Positions 32,010 to 44,286 of a stretch of DNA of 64,000 bases are shown here, in pieces. This DNA is from Adiantum capillus-veneris (lineage: Eukaryota; Streptophyta; Polypodiopsida; Polypodiales; Pteridaceae). The stretch covers positions 91,431,529 to 91,495,528 of the forward strand of contig CM043959.1 of the NCBI GenBank assembly GCA_014529385.2. Direction: 5' to 3'. The position numbers were made by a program, and so were the translations under genes. Numbering within the stretch: position 1 is the first letter of the stretch; each line of letters opens with the position of its first letter. Under the pieces are notes generated by a model, which saw nothing but the letters and a program-made list of their open reading frames with translations, was not told the origin of the DNA and did no database searches.

Positions 32010-32601
32010 AGACATTATATGCATATAATGTCTTCCTATCGACAAATGGTGGCTTTAGGCAAAAAATTCACTTCCAAGGTCTTAGCCCAAGTAATATTAG
32101 CCCAAAGCTCAAGTTCCATCAAGTTTTGTGGCTCTATACCCATCTTAACCTCAATATCGGAATCCAAAGCTCTATGATTCATATTTGGCTCCAAGCACAG
32201 GAGAAGAAGCCCAAATCAACTTCTTGTATCACAGGAGGGTATCCCATGCCAATGACCACTTACACTTCAAGCCTGAGCCATTTTTAGTAGAGTAGAAATT
32301 ATACGTGTATGATGTCTCACTGCATTGAAAATGAACCTGAAGACTTAACTTGAACCCCTCTAAGCCTCCACAACATAATCATGAGAGCATCTACCTCATT
32401 TCATCCCATTTGAGCCTCATATACTCAAACAAAGCCAAAATCCAGTTTCAAGCCTACAAGGGATTCTAGTGGTCACAGCTTGCCCAAATGACATCCAAAT
32501 TTAAATCCAGGCATATATTCATGAAGTACATGATGAGAGCTATGCACATGTGAAATATCATTCTGTTTTGAGCACTTAGACATTATATGTGTATAATGTC
32601 T
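32010..32601. repeat. Element D spacer palindromes (three copies, 284 bp apart)
   Basis: Starts at 32010 (perfect), 32294 (degenerate) and 32578 (two central changes). The half-site is AGACATTATATG followed by its reverse complement. The outer six bases equal those of the A palindrome; the inner twelve differ but remain self-complementary. Confidence 0.9.
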
Positions 32602-32791
32602 CAGAGCATTAATCTACACCCAATAGCAATCATAACCATGTGCACTGCACCCTTAGGCCCTAATTAGCCTGTTTTTCAATTTAAAAGTCATTTGGACAGC
32701 TCGAAACTGAGAAAATGCAGGATTAGCTAGCTTTCACACTTGAAGTGTCCATTGCAAGATCTATGGAGGCCAGTAAACAAAGAAGAAAAGA

Positions 32792-33891
32792 ATGTCCACA
32801 AAGGACATTATTACGGCCAGTGATCCCTATACACTACCAGAGGAGACATTCAAGCCAGCTAAGGCCTAGGTAGACGAGGCCATATTAGAAAAGGAAAGAG
32901 TGGCAGTATACCAGGGCACTTTCAGAGACCCACAAGGCAACATAGTGGATATCCCAATGAATCCATGAGAGATGTTAGAATTGGCAAACCAAGAAGAAAC
33001 CATTAACCAATTGGAAAGATCAGACCTCCATAACTTCTTCACAGCACCACCAGCAGGTGTGGATGTTCAGAGAGTCTATGAGCTAGTCAACTCAATTCGA
33101 AAAGACGGCAAAGCAGTGATCACGACCTTGGATGGCCAGAAGACAAAAACTTTGATCACACCTCAAACCATAGCAAATGCACTTGGGCTCCACAATAAGG
33201 GAAGCTCAGTTCAAGAAAGAAGGGATGAAGTAAAGGTCTATGCCCAAAAGAAGCCTAATCAAACATTTGAAGACCTGGTGGACTCGAAGCTGCAAAGATA
33301 TGCAAGCTCTACAACCAATACTTCCACATTTGCAGCAAGAGGCCCAAAAATAAATGACTCATATGCAAGCTCTATAACCAATACTTCCACGTTTGCAGCA
33401 AGAGGCCCCAAAAATACACTAGTCCTCCCCATGCAGTGGCAACAACTATAAACTGGGCATTGAAAACCATCATACCCAAAGAAGTAAATTACACCCAATA
33501 TCTGCATGAGCAAGTGGTTGGCATGGGCATGGAAAAGCCTAAGTACATTGGAGGAGGGGAAACCTTGACAAAGATTGCATATGAAGCCATCGGAGCTAGA
33601 GGACAGTGGCCAATGCCACCAACACAGAACGAGTGGTTCAAGCTAAAGCCAGATATAGAAGATGAACCAATAAGTGCAGTGGCTACACCAATCACCACAA
33701 GGCTAAGACGAAAGTTGGAAACAGTGCCTGAAGGAGAGCCTGTGGAACCACCAAAGAAGAAAGGAAAAGTAGCAATGGCCCGAGAAACAAGACCCAAGGA
33801 AACACACAGCCAAAAAGCCGCTCGAATCGAGAGGCTGGTTGAGCAATTCAGAGTGAAAAGATCTCTCAAAGGGGATTTTGAAGAGTACTAG
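32792..33891 (+). pseudogene. Element D 3' ORF, N-terminal domain
   Basis: The start is the ATG at 32792 (MSTKDIITASDPYTLPEETF), which aligns with the A protein start at its internal MTIKDYLEEVEP. In-frame stops are TAG after KPAKA (A has Trp nearby) and TGA after PMNP (A has Arg). The frame then runs to about 33298 with IDL/SDLHNFF, GVDVQRVYELV and KVYAQKKPNQTFED. A 63-bp tandem duplication (33298-33360 and 33361-33423) and a frame change follow. Reading resumes in the next frame (33436 on, INWALKTIIPKEVNYTQYL) to a TAG at 33889. The role is unknown; the domain is shared only with A here. Confidence 0.7.
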
Positions 33892-35425
33892 GTGCCAAAC
33901 CCGACAAAAGCTAGAGGAAGCTCCTCTAGACGTCTAGAGGATCAGTTTGATCACTACATTTGGGTATATGAGGAGACAAAAAGGGTGCTTGAACAACAAA
34001 ACTTAGAGCCTTTCAATATGGAGGAAGTTCAAGACATCAAAAAGAAGCTGAAGGAAACGTTGGAACCTCTAGTGAAGAAGGATCAAGAGGGTGAGAGGAT
34101 GAAAGTTGAAACACCTCCTTCACCACCAAGCTCTTCCACCCCTCCTCCAAGTCCAAAACCCTCTACACCCAAACCACAATCATCACCAAGAGCAACAAAA
34201 GAGGCCACGCTTGCACCTGGGGATAAGGAGAAAGATGAAAGAAACACATACGAAGACCTCATTCAAGCCAAATACACAATAATAGAGGCTTCAATAGTCG
34301 TTTATGGAACTCCTAATCCGCCATGGGCTGCAAAAGAGGAACATGGGAGACAAGAGTTCTCTATCGGCAAGTACATGGCTGATAGAGTTGAAGAGCCAAA
34401 GATAGATCAAGAATCACAAAGAGTAGCTCCAGAAAATTACTCCCCACAAATTGGAGTGCTAGGGTTGGTTCACACCCCTCTAGCGCCTATACCGAGACCA
34501 TTAACAAACCCGGGGAGAGCAAAGCAGGAGTAATGGTTAGTACGGGACATCAAGTTCCATTTGCTAGCCCTATCAATAGGCCAACAACTAGAAACTTGGT
34601 AGCAACAAATGAACATGACATAAGGGTTGCCTATCAGATACTAGACAAAGTTAGAACACGGTCTCTTACCATTGCTGAAGAGAACTATATGTTGTGTGCT
34701 AGGGATGATAATATGCAAATGGAACATGATAAGCTTTGAGCTTGGTACAAGATACCCACCTCAAAGCTGAAGAAGCAGAAAAGGAGCTCAAAACTCTCAC
34801 TACAACAGTAAGGGAGGCTGAGAGAAAATGAGACACTCTCACACTAGAGATGGTAGAGATTTCAAGAGCAGTCAAGGCTCTCCAAGAGGAAAAAGAGAAG
34901 GTAGAAGATGAGCTAGAGGCAACTAAAGATAAAGTGCTGGAGCTGAAAGAAAAATTAGAGCTTCAGGATTTGACAATCAAAAGACTAAGTGCAACACCAA
35001 GGGCACTGCGGGCAAGTGCAGGAGCAGATACTCAAGTTATACAAGCATCGGAAGCACAAATCACCAACCTATAAAAGGAATTACGGCAGGAGCAAAGACA
35101 TCGAACGTATATGGCCGAAGGGTCTCTAGCCGCGAAAGAAAGAATGAAAGCCAAACACACAGGTCTTCAAAAAGAACATGAAGAACTCCAAAATAATCTG
35201 GAAACACTGCAAGAGACGATGGTTGACATGGCAAAGGAAGCTACTCAACGAGATACACTGGCCCAAGAGATCATAGAATTACAAAGAGAAATAACAGAAT
35301 TAAGGACAAAAGAACCAGAAGTAGGGCCCAGTGGAGCAAGGAAAAACGCCAGAGATGAGCCAATGGAAATTTCGAAGGGTGTCGAAGATGTGCAGCACCA
35401 AAAGAACAAATGGAAACAGAGGTAG
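33892..35425 (+). pseudogene. Element D 3' ORF, hinge and coiled-coil region
   Basis: In frame with the preceding part after its TAG: a basic segment, a Pro-rich hinge (PPSPPSSSTPPPSPKPSTPK at about 34110-34170) and further disordered sequence to 34533. From 34740 to 35330 there are Glu/Lys/Leu heptads in shifting frames (KEKVEDELEATKDKVLELKE, ELQREITELR) typical of a long coiled coil. The A counterpart at 1-890 has the same order and similar wording (QDEVLELKDQL). Stops at about 34737 and 35072 and several frameshifts break it. Confidence 0.65.
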
Positions 35426-36058
35426 AAGAAACACAACCATTGACCGTGGAGGAGGAGACATGCCTCCACCTTTTGATAGAAAAGGCCATAGCAGAGGACC
35501 ACAAGGTAGCCTTGGAATGGGAATCAAGAATGCTACATTTTTGTAGGAGTCCAAGGGCGCTGGCCGCAAATGTGCTTAGGGAGGAATGGATGCAACCCAT
35601 GCTCCCATATCCTCTCATGAAGTATGAAGTGATAATAATAAAGAAGAGTGTCGAAATAGAAGCTATGGAGCCAATATATGAGGGAGATGTCAAGAATACA
35701 GAGGTTTCAACAAAAATAATGGACTCTCAACCAAGATGGAGGAAAGCCTGGCTCATAAAGTACCCAAGATTTTTGAAGTACTTGGTGGAGGCCCCAAAAT
35801 TCATTCGGGATGACTTCTTATTCTGCCCCGTCTCTCGTGTCCGCACTTGGGCAAATCATTTCAGAATCCTAAAGAAACATCCAAATTGGCTTAACTACCC
35901 CTCTATGCCACCACCCAAGGAAGGAAAGAGAACAAGTATCTCTTATATGGTGAAAACCTTGAAGGGCACCATTAAGATCTTCACTGGCTCTCCAGACTTG
36001 ACGTGTGTAATGATCAGAAAAATTTGCAAAACCTTGTTGGCTTGCATTGAAGTGTTCA

Positions 36059-37669
36059 TGTCATAAAATCTAATATCTAACCAACCCAAATGATTTTCTC
36101 ATATTAAACTGATCATTTAATGTGGGATAATAAACGGGAACAAGGGTTAGAATATAGACAAGTGCTTACGGATATATCTCAACATGGGGCAATGGTAAAG
36201 GGGTCCAAATGAGAGATGGCTTGTCAAAGAGCAAGGTTAACTAACGGAACTTACCTTAGGGTTAGCTTCATTAAAGACCTCCAATGGTTAGTGTTAAAAG
36301 TCCTTTGACCTTAGGCAAGCTTGAGGTGGGAACCCGACCTAAGCTTGAGGTGCTTGTCGTGCTTGATGACTAAGGCGCTTGAGGTGCTTGTCGTGCTTGA
36401 TGACTAAGGTGCTTGAGGTGCTTGTCATGCTTGATGACTAAGGTACTTGAGGTGCTTCTCATACTTAATGAAGAAGGTGCTTGAGAAGCTTCCCATGCAT
36501 GGGGGGTAAGGTGCTTGAGTCAAAAAGAGACCCTACAAACTTAATGAGGAAGGTGCTTGAGAAGCTTCCCATGCATGGGGGGTAAGGTGCTTGAGTCAAA
36601 AAGAGACCCTACAAAGGAGGGGGAAAGTCCCAAAGTTAGGGGAATCTTTAACTTAACGTCCCACTCACCCAAAGTGCACCCTTTTCGCAAGGGGCACATG
36701 GGACATATGTCAAACTCTCCTTATGCTTAGCCACATGGTGTGATTGAATGCTATTGGTTGGGCTAAAGAGGGGTCCATTGAGCTTCTAGTTCCATCCAAC
36801 AAATATCTAGATATTTTCAAGATCTCTCTCTCTAAGGGGGTAAGAAGGACACTTGTCCAAAGACTACCCATGTACTTGAATGCATGCTACATGTGATTGG
36901 CTAGGGGGAGAGGGGTCCAATGAGCTTGAAGCATGTGAAAAGGCTAGAACTTGCCCCAATCAAGCAAGGGGGGGTGCTGGGGGGGTATACACACATACAC
37001 ACTCATTTTGTGGAAGCATTCTCACTTGGTGAAAGTTGAGGAACTCCACCTTCTTCTCCAGGCTTGTGAGAAGTGAGAGCCTACACCAACACTCTTGGAT
37101 ATGGAATGCAAATCCAACCAAGAGCCATGCTTCAATGCTTAAGCTTGCCATCTTCTCTATCTTCATTACTATGCTATTATGTATGCTAGCAAGAAGAGTG
37201 ATGATAAGTGAGGAACTATTTATTTCTCCTATGGAATGTTTGTTTTTCCTCTTCCCTACCCTCATTCCCTGCTAGCTCTCTCCACCTTCAAAGGTGTTTG
37301 AGGCCTTGGGACTGAGGCTTGGGATAGTTAATGCTTTCTAAAAAGTTTATGTTATGCTTGTGATGCATGAAGATTTCCATCTTCATTGCATCACCTAGGT
37401 CACAAGGAACACAAAGATTGTATTGTACCAAGTCTCTCTTGATGGGAGAAACTATAATACAAATGCCTATTGGAGGGGGGACCAGCTCCGTATGAATCCG
37501 GTCCTCAACTGTTGTCATGTTCTCTAAACTCTCTCTCTTGCAAAAGTATTGTTCATGCCAAAGTTAACTAAGTACCATGTTTATGTTGCTACCATCAATT
37601 AAGTTCACCCGCTATGCTCACAAAGTAATCTCACAAAAGCGCTTCATCTAATTTCCTAATTCCGCTACA
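36059..37669 (+). mobile_element. Family F solo LTR inserted in element D
   Basis: It starts TGTCATAAAATC and ends CCGCTACA; 1.6 kb. It is homologous to 48048-49630 over its length and more weakly to 46718-47846. Flanks are GTTCA (left) and GTTTG (right), a 5-base duplication with two changes. There is no primer site or internal region after it, as expected for a solo LTR. It contains 34-bp repeats (four copies from 36343) and a 76-bp duplication (36463 and 36539). Confidence 0.85.
36343..36614. repeat. Tandem repeats inside F LTR
   Basis: A 34-bp unit (GCTTGAGGTGCTTGTCGTGC...) starts at 36343, 36377, 36411 and 36445, followed by a 76-bp unit in two copies. Confidence 0.9.
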
Positions 37670-37985
37670 GTTTGTGCCTTCTAAAGCTACGGACTCAACA
37701 CTCCTATCAACGGGCGACACTGTCACCGCAATGATATATGATTTGTCAAAACAGCCATCTCTAGAGGTCTTACATCTACTATATCAAAAAATCATGTTTT
37801 TGCCCAGCTATCACATGCAGGCTTTTGAAGAAGCTTTCTACATGGGATTCTTTACATACGACAACAAAATATTTGGCTCAATAGTCACTTTGGGGAATAT
37901 AAGACACCAGGCTTCCATTGACACAAGGAAAACTTTCATTGAAGTAGAAGTGCAAGACCCGTCATGTCAAGGATGACATGGACGC

Positions 37986-37997
37986 GGAAGGGGGGAG
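37986..37997 (+). promoter_or_regulatory. Element D polypurine tract
   Basis: GGAAGGGGGGAG directly before TGTTGATAGGGG, the 3' LTR start. It primes plus-strand DNA synthesis. Confidence 0.85.
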
Positions 37998-38125
37998 TGT
38001 TGATAGGGGAACACAGAAGAAGTTTCTCCAATTTGTTGTATCATTATCTTTGAAGTGGAATGATATTTTTTGTAATATTTGAGCAGCCATTAGATTTTGT
38101 GGGAAAAGGCCTCTAAGGAGGAATG

Positions 38126-38133
38126 TATATAAG
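38126..38133 (+). promoter_or_regulatory. TATA box of element D LTR
   Basis: TATATAAG in an otherwise mixed context, about 130 bases into the LTR, a plausible core promoter position. Confidence 0.55.
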
Positions 38134-38192
38134 TCAAATTTTATAACCCTAAGCCCAACGTTTGAATTAATCAATTGGTGTTTCATTGTGCG

Positions 38193-38313
<121 letters not shown>

Positions 38314-39060
38314 CTTCTCCTTCCTAAGCGCTCTACAAAAGGTCCATTGCAAAAGCGACACCGTCAACGTGATAGCAACAGCGAGGGCTTTTGTCCAACG
38401 CCAAGAGTGTGCCATTCTAACGACTTCGCGAAGCAAGCTCCTACGAGCTTTCGAGTGAGTTTTCTTGAAAATCAGGTATCTGTTTGATGAGTTCTTTGTA
38501 CCTATGAGATCATGGGGAGTAGAGCTACGTGTTAGGACCATATGCAACAAAAATGGTAACCTATATTTTGTTGCCTGTCTTTATACGCGATTGTTGCAAG
38601 AGGTAGTTAGAGGTCGGATATCGAGTCACAGTCCATAAAGTATTGATCTGGTGATAAGGAGAGTATATCTTGTGAGTTTCATGCATTTCGAAGGCATTTG
38701 GCCTAGTTTTGGATTGCATGAGCATCGTAGGTTGTATTGCTTTCACTAGTGCATAATAACGCTAGATTTGATTTCCTTGATTAGAGATTGTCTTAGAAGG
38801 TCGAGAAGGTGGTTGACACCCATCTTCTTGTTTCCATGCACCTACGGGTTAAGCTTCGCTCTCAGCCGGACATAGAGTTGTTTGTTATGTTCTCGCTATG
38901 TTAGCATTCGCTCGTGGTGTACCCACCAACAATCACTCTACTCGAGCCACCTATACCTGTGTGAATCACATGTACCTATACATGTACCTTTACATGTACC
39001 TATAACCTGTAACTCGTAATCTGTAATCTGTAATCACGAAGCTGAAGGTACTCAAAGAAG

Positions 39061-42000
39061 GTCCTCAGTGGGGGCACCAAATGAATGTGGGTGGAACGAA
39101 AACACACACAAAGCCTCTATAATAACTCGACACACACTCTTGGAATAATACACACAGACACACCATGGGGCACCCCTTAGCTTACACAACCTGCCTGGCC
39201 GAGATAGGAAACACACAGATGAAGTGAGAGGAGAGAGATTACCCACTTGCCCACTCAACACAGACACATACACACTCACACACACACACACACTACCAAA
39301 TCAGCTCAAAGTAGGCAAATTTTTATTCTTAGACCCAATTAAGCTTGGCCCAACACCAATGGGGCAAATAGCTCACACAATTTGGATAGAATATACCAGA
39401 TACAATCACAAATTGGAGCAGAGGCTTCGCTCACACAGGAGAAAATTACACAACAAAAATAGTAGGAAAACAGAGAGGAATTTGGAAAAATGGACGGTGC
39501 CATTGTGTCCGGAACGGCCGAAAAACCCCACTCGATAATATTCAAGTGATCAAACCCGAGCTCAGATGATCAATTTACAGCCAAAACAGGCTCTAAAATT
39601 AGCAAAAACTGAGGAGCGGCTCTTCCTCCCCTTCTCTCCACGTTTTTTAGGTTTTTTTCTCAGGTTTTCTAGTGTTACACTTCACCTCATCCCTTGGGTA
39701 CCTTTGGACTTTTGATTGACTTCAAACGGACCCCGAACATGCCAAGAAATGGCCACGAGGTGCATTTTGTCACCCTTCTGTATCCATCCGCACACCTGGC
39801 ACTCAAATTTTCTCAATAATGCATCCCTTTTTCTAAGATTTGGACCCAAAATCATATGAAGTGGCCTCCAAAGATAGTCCTCATGATGACCTTTCTCCAT
39901 AATTATCACAAAAAAACAGCCCTGTTGTGTCCTCACTTACCCATGTGCAAGACTTGATCCCATTTGACCTCTTGATGCCACTAGATTCCATCTAACGCAC
40001 CTACTTACCTCATGGCATGGGCCCTCTGATAGCTTCCTTGGTAATTTTTACTCTCCTCCAACTCCTCATTATTATAGAAAACCACACTGATACTGGTGAT
40101 AATGAAAATCGATGTACTATGTACACACTAACCTACCTGTACACATGTGGGCCCCACGTAACCACCTGGCTCTAGAGAATGGGAAATTATTTATTTTATG
40201 CACCATGGATGTGTATGTACATATGCGCAATCACTTCTTCAAGAAAAAACTCCTAACAACGGTAACAGGAAGGGCTACGAGCCAACAGGAAGGGCTAAGA
40301 TCCATCTACTACCACCTATTTTGGCATGGCTAAGAGCCATCTGTTTGTAGTCCATCAGTGATTGATTTTAAGATTGAACAATTCTCTCCACTTGAGTACC
40401 CATTGATTATAAGGAACAAGCAAGAGTCTTGCCATTAGTGATTTTTTGGGCATTAATTTAGCCACACTTTAAGTGTGAAAGTCAAGTTGAGTTTTTGAAT
40501 GTCTTAAACTCGTAAGGGCTTATCTCTACCAAGGTGTATGGATGAAGCCATCATTTCAGACAACACGACTAGTCACAAAAACCCAAGATTATGGATTTTT
40601 GGGTGTGAAAAAGATCTAATTGTGAATACGACTCCAACTTCAGTGGAGCTCCTATTAGCACTAAGAGTGACTATATGAGTACAATTTTGGGGTAATACCC
40701 AACTCGTGATTACTAAATCACTTAGTGAGGGTTGATGGTCAATTCTATCACACTTGAATTTTCAAGGAAAGAAGTCCACAGACTGCCAAGGGGTAGTGGA
40801 AAATTTTCAACTTCCAAAGGAATGTAGTGCCACAGGAAAATCCAAGGGGGGTCACAGACATAGGCCAAGGGCCGGCTGCTAGTTGAGCAGTTTTCCTACA
40901 AAGTTTAACCAAGGGGTTTGACAATGTTGATTTTAACCAAGGGGTCTGGATTGCAAAGGCAACACCCAAGGTTACATGGGCAATACTGCTTGCATTTCAC
41001 TGATTTCCAATTAGTAGGCCTTTGCAGGGGAAATTTGGACAGGTGCCTTTTCATTAAGGATTAGTGAACACTATGTTCAACCTTTAGGTACGCATCTGAT
41101 TTGGTTTTGTTTCTTTTTGTTTGCTTTTTCTATGTAGGATGCACAAACTATGTTATCCTCCATTTTTGCTCTTAAGAGAAATGACAAGGTCATGTAAGAG
41201 CCAAGAAATTTGGATTGTAGTGTCCAAAAGAAGTTTCTGCATTATGCAATTATAGACCCACTTGTAGGGTTTATTTGGCACATGTTGTCACATGGGATGC
41301 AACATAGTCTAGGAACTCAAGGAGTTCGGTTTAGCCAGTCTGGAGCAAGGCTAATGAGGGTACCTCTCATTCCCGTCGTAGAGTGCTTGTAGTTACCTCC
41401 ATGCACAAGTACATCTTGTACTTAAAGGATGTTCTTTTTTTAGACATCCTTACATGAGACATATTCCACATGTGGAGAATATAAGTCTGTGGGACTGACA
41501 CTGGCGCCCACTATTTCAAGTATATGTCACGACAAAGTCCCTAGGTGTTGGTCAGATCCGTTTTATAGATCATTTTCAGCCCGACGTGTCAATAACAATT
41601 TCAGTGGCCAGAAATTGTCAGATACTTCGATTAAGGTACAAGTGTTGCTAACCAACATTAACGGATGGTTGTTTATGCATATAGCAAGGCTCTAAGTTGT
41701 CAATGAAAAAGTTTCATTGTTTGTACCTAGAAGTGATTAATGTTTCACCTTCTATTATGGTTCAAACGTTTTGGAAAGGCTTGCAAATGATTGCAGCAAA
41801 AAGTATTTAGTTTCTTTTCAAAACTATTTACACTCCTCTTTAATGTGTGCTAAAAGCATCACACATTCGCCATAAGTATTGGCAAGGATGATAATGGATA
41901 TATAGGTTTAGATCTGGCTTTTGCTAAATGCATGCACAATAGGTGTTATGGGTCCTAGTGTTTAGAAAAGGTTGATTTGGAGCGGCATGCATATTCATCA

Positions 42001-42530
42001 CATTTGTTGCTTATGAAGCAGGTTTGCACTATATGTGTAGTATCTCTAAGAGATTACTTTTGGGTTTTCAAATCACCAATAGGCTTCATGGCTTGGTTTG
42101 GGTGCATATGAATAATTCAAGTTAATCACGATGGTTATTTAGGACATTGTTGAATCCTCAGCAATGTTGTACGATATTGTGATCCTCGTTTACTAGTCAT
42201 CTAGGAAGACTGTCTGTAAACCGTGGAAAAAAACACCTCAATCCTATCAGTTATCCAAGGGGATAGGCATATTACAAAGTGTAATCTTGTGCTAAAGGAT
42301 ATGCAAAGTGTGTATGTTAGCACCAAGCAATCCAATTAGTAATCATTTATTGCTCTAGTTGGAGTTTGCTTACCATAAGCTAAAGCATGTTTGCAACAAG
42401 GTTTAGTCTCTTCATGTTTAAGTTAGGTTCTCAACCCTGAACACTAGTTATAGTGGTGTTGTTTGCTAATGAAATTTGAAAACAAGTCAAGGACTTATAT
42501 TTTGCTGATAAGTTTAGTTAGCCAGTTACT
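39061..42530. other. No recognisable gene; possible LTR start near 39070
   Basis: I find no protein similarity in 3.5 kb. At 39069-39087 the sequence GGCACCAAATGAATGTGGG resembles the primer-site/LTR junction of C (GGCACCAAATGTGGG at 60935), so a minus-strand gypsy LTR could begin here. No leader or gag accompanies it. A (CA)n stretch lies near 39276-39291. The remaining sequence is AT-rich and anonymous. Confidence 0.4.
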
Positions 42531-42589
42531 TTCATGGAATAGGTATTTGTTGATTTTTGAGCAGCTTTCTTTTTGAGTACTCAAAGTTG

Positions 42590-43274
42590 AGCTTCCTCTT
42601 GGGCTTCATCAATAACCTGCTATCATTTTATCTTTCTTTGCTTTGCTGGATGCATCTTTTCTAGCAATTTGTTGTTTAGCAACAAATTGTACTTCTTTAA
42701 ACTGCATCCACTAATCCAATTAGCCATTGGTTCACCATCTAGGGTGGACAACTTAACTGCTCCACTTGGAGATACATCTTCAATGATAAACGGTTCGTTT
42801 TCCTTTTTCTTAAACTTGGGAATGTGTTGCTTAAGGGAATAGACTAAAACTAAGTCCCCTTTTCTGAAGATTTTTGTAACTAGATGAGAATCAAAAAACT
42901 GTTTTGGTTTCTGTTTTGGGTATAGATGTGAGCTACAGCTATTAGCCTTTGCTCATCAAGATTTTCTAAATCTTCAAGCCTCTCGGAAAGTCATGTCCAG
43001 TCCACTCAAGATTCTTAGCTACCCTTAGTGTCGGCAATAGAAATTCTATTGGCAGTATGGTATCAAGACCATAAACAAGGTTAAAGGGTGTAGCATTTAA
43101 AGTTGTTTTGAATGAAACTCTATAAGCCCATAGAGTGGCATGGAGATTTATTTCCCAATCTATCCGTCTTGAACTAACCACTTTAGTCAATACCGAGCTA
43201 AGAATTTTATTTGTATGCTTAACTTGTCCATTTGCTTGTGGGTGATAGGGAGCCGATATGTTATGGATAATCAT
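42590..43274 (-). pseudogene. Element C integrase C-terminus and start of post-integrase region
   Basis: Frame 43274-42966 covers the end of the catalytic core with the Glu motif (SAPYHPQANGQVKHTNKIL; the expected catalytic Glu context QAE is altered to QVK) and WAYRVSFKTTLNATPFNLVYG. Below 42966 the GPY/F region is readable in broken frames with homology to A 6883-6524. Near 42700-42590 the wording resembles the basic N-terminus of A's second protease ORF (DEAQEEAQ), then similarity ends. Confidence 0.75.
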
Positions 43275-43426
43275 AAATTCATTAAGCAGATACTCAATTA
43301 CCTCATTGAGGAAATGAGTTCCCCACTGACAATTTCTATTGGCAGTTCATATCTTGTGAACACATTCTCGTATAAGAATGCGGTTGTGGTTCTGGCATCA
43401 TTCTTTTGGGTTGCTTTAGCCTCTGC

Positions 43427-44286
43427 CTACTTGGTCAAATAGTCCGTAGCTACAATGATATATTGAGCTTGGGTTCTATAAGCAAGTGGTTGTATTGGTC
43501 CCACAAAGTCTATACCCCATTTTGCAAAAGCTCTAGCCCCCATCATTAGTCTTAAAGGCATGCTATCTACACGGGTTGGCATTTTTGCTCGTTGACATGC
43601 ATCACACCTTCGAATATATTCCTTGGCATCTGCAAAAAGTGTTGGCCACCATATGCCGACCATTAAGATTGCTCTTGCGGTGGTTTCACTAGAAAAGTGA
43701 CCTCCAACTAAATCCAGCATGTGCTTCTTCTATAGTGGAAATATATTCGTCTTCATTTGTACAAAAATGCAGATGTTGATCTTTTCCTCTTCGATACAAT
43801 TGGTTCGTCTTTTGCTTCAATTTCAATTTCTCTTTGGTGGCGTTTACTCATATCCCCAAGAAATGTTCGGTTTGATAAGTAAGTAACTAGATAGTTACTC
43901 CACTTAGGAACGAGTGATACTTGGAACAATGTCACATGAGGTATGGGTGCTTGTTTCTGGCATTGAGGATATTTTTTTACAAATGAGTGAACATCACTCC
44001 TCACAGTTGGCCAAAATACTCCAAGTCTTAAGATCCGTCGCATTATTTGGTCTTCTGCAAAGTGAAGTCCTACTATGGTCATATGTGCTTGACTTAGGTA
44101 TTGGGTCTTCTCCTCAGGATTAATGCATAAAAGCAGTATTCCATCTCGATTTCTTTTGTACAACCTTCCAGCTAGTAATTGATACATAGCCGATTGCTTA
44201 ATTAATCCGGTTGTAATAGGAAGTGGTATTTGGAAATCCACTTGAGCTATGGTCATCAATGATACCATATTTTCTGACCGAGTCAA
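43427..44286 (-). pseudogene. Element C integrase: two H2C2 zinc modules and first catalytic Asp
   Basis: Module 1 (44085-43960) has H-x6-H-x30-Y-x2-C: the first Cys has become Tyr. Module 2 (43721-43595) has H-x6-H-x30-C-x2-C but with a one-base insertion between the two His codons. Spacing within each module and the roughly 80 residues between them match element A. The core starts with WGIDFVGP. Because A and C are well diverged, the double module must predate their split. Frame changes at about 43720-43753 make this copy non-functional. Confidence 0.88.

Larger units (their letters stand above)
35410..37976 (+). pseudogene. Element D 3' ORF, C-terminal domain, split by a solo LTR
   Basis: Frame 35410-36058 gives a compact domain (CLHLLIEKAIAEDHK, RWRKAWLIKYPRFLKYLVEA, FCPVSRVRTWANHFRILKK). 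It is interrupted at 36058 by the F solo LTR (36059-37669); the TAA that ends the frame belongs to the LTR. The same frame resumes at 37670 after one target duplication and runs to TGA at 37974 (FLPSYHMQAFEEAFYMGFFT). Removing the LTR and one 5-base duplicate keeps phase, so this was one ORF, about 1190 codons from 32792. The stop lies only 10 bases before the polypurine tract, which shows the ORF is 3'-terminal in the element. Confidence 0.75.

Noticed and set aside
39069-39087. Primer-site/LTR junction of another gypsy element
   Set aside because: Similarity to the C junction is short, the putative primer sequence does not fit a tRNA I recognise, and no leader, gag or opposite LTR end is found; kept only as a remark.
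41210-41695. Short plus-strand ORFs in the 39-42.5 kb gap
   Set aside because: Short, with no recognisable motif and no neighbouring support.
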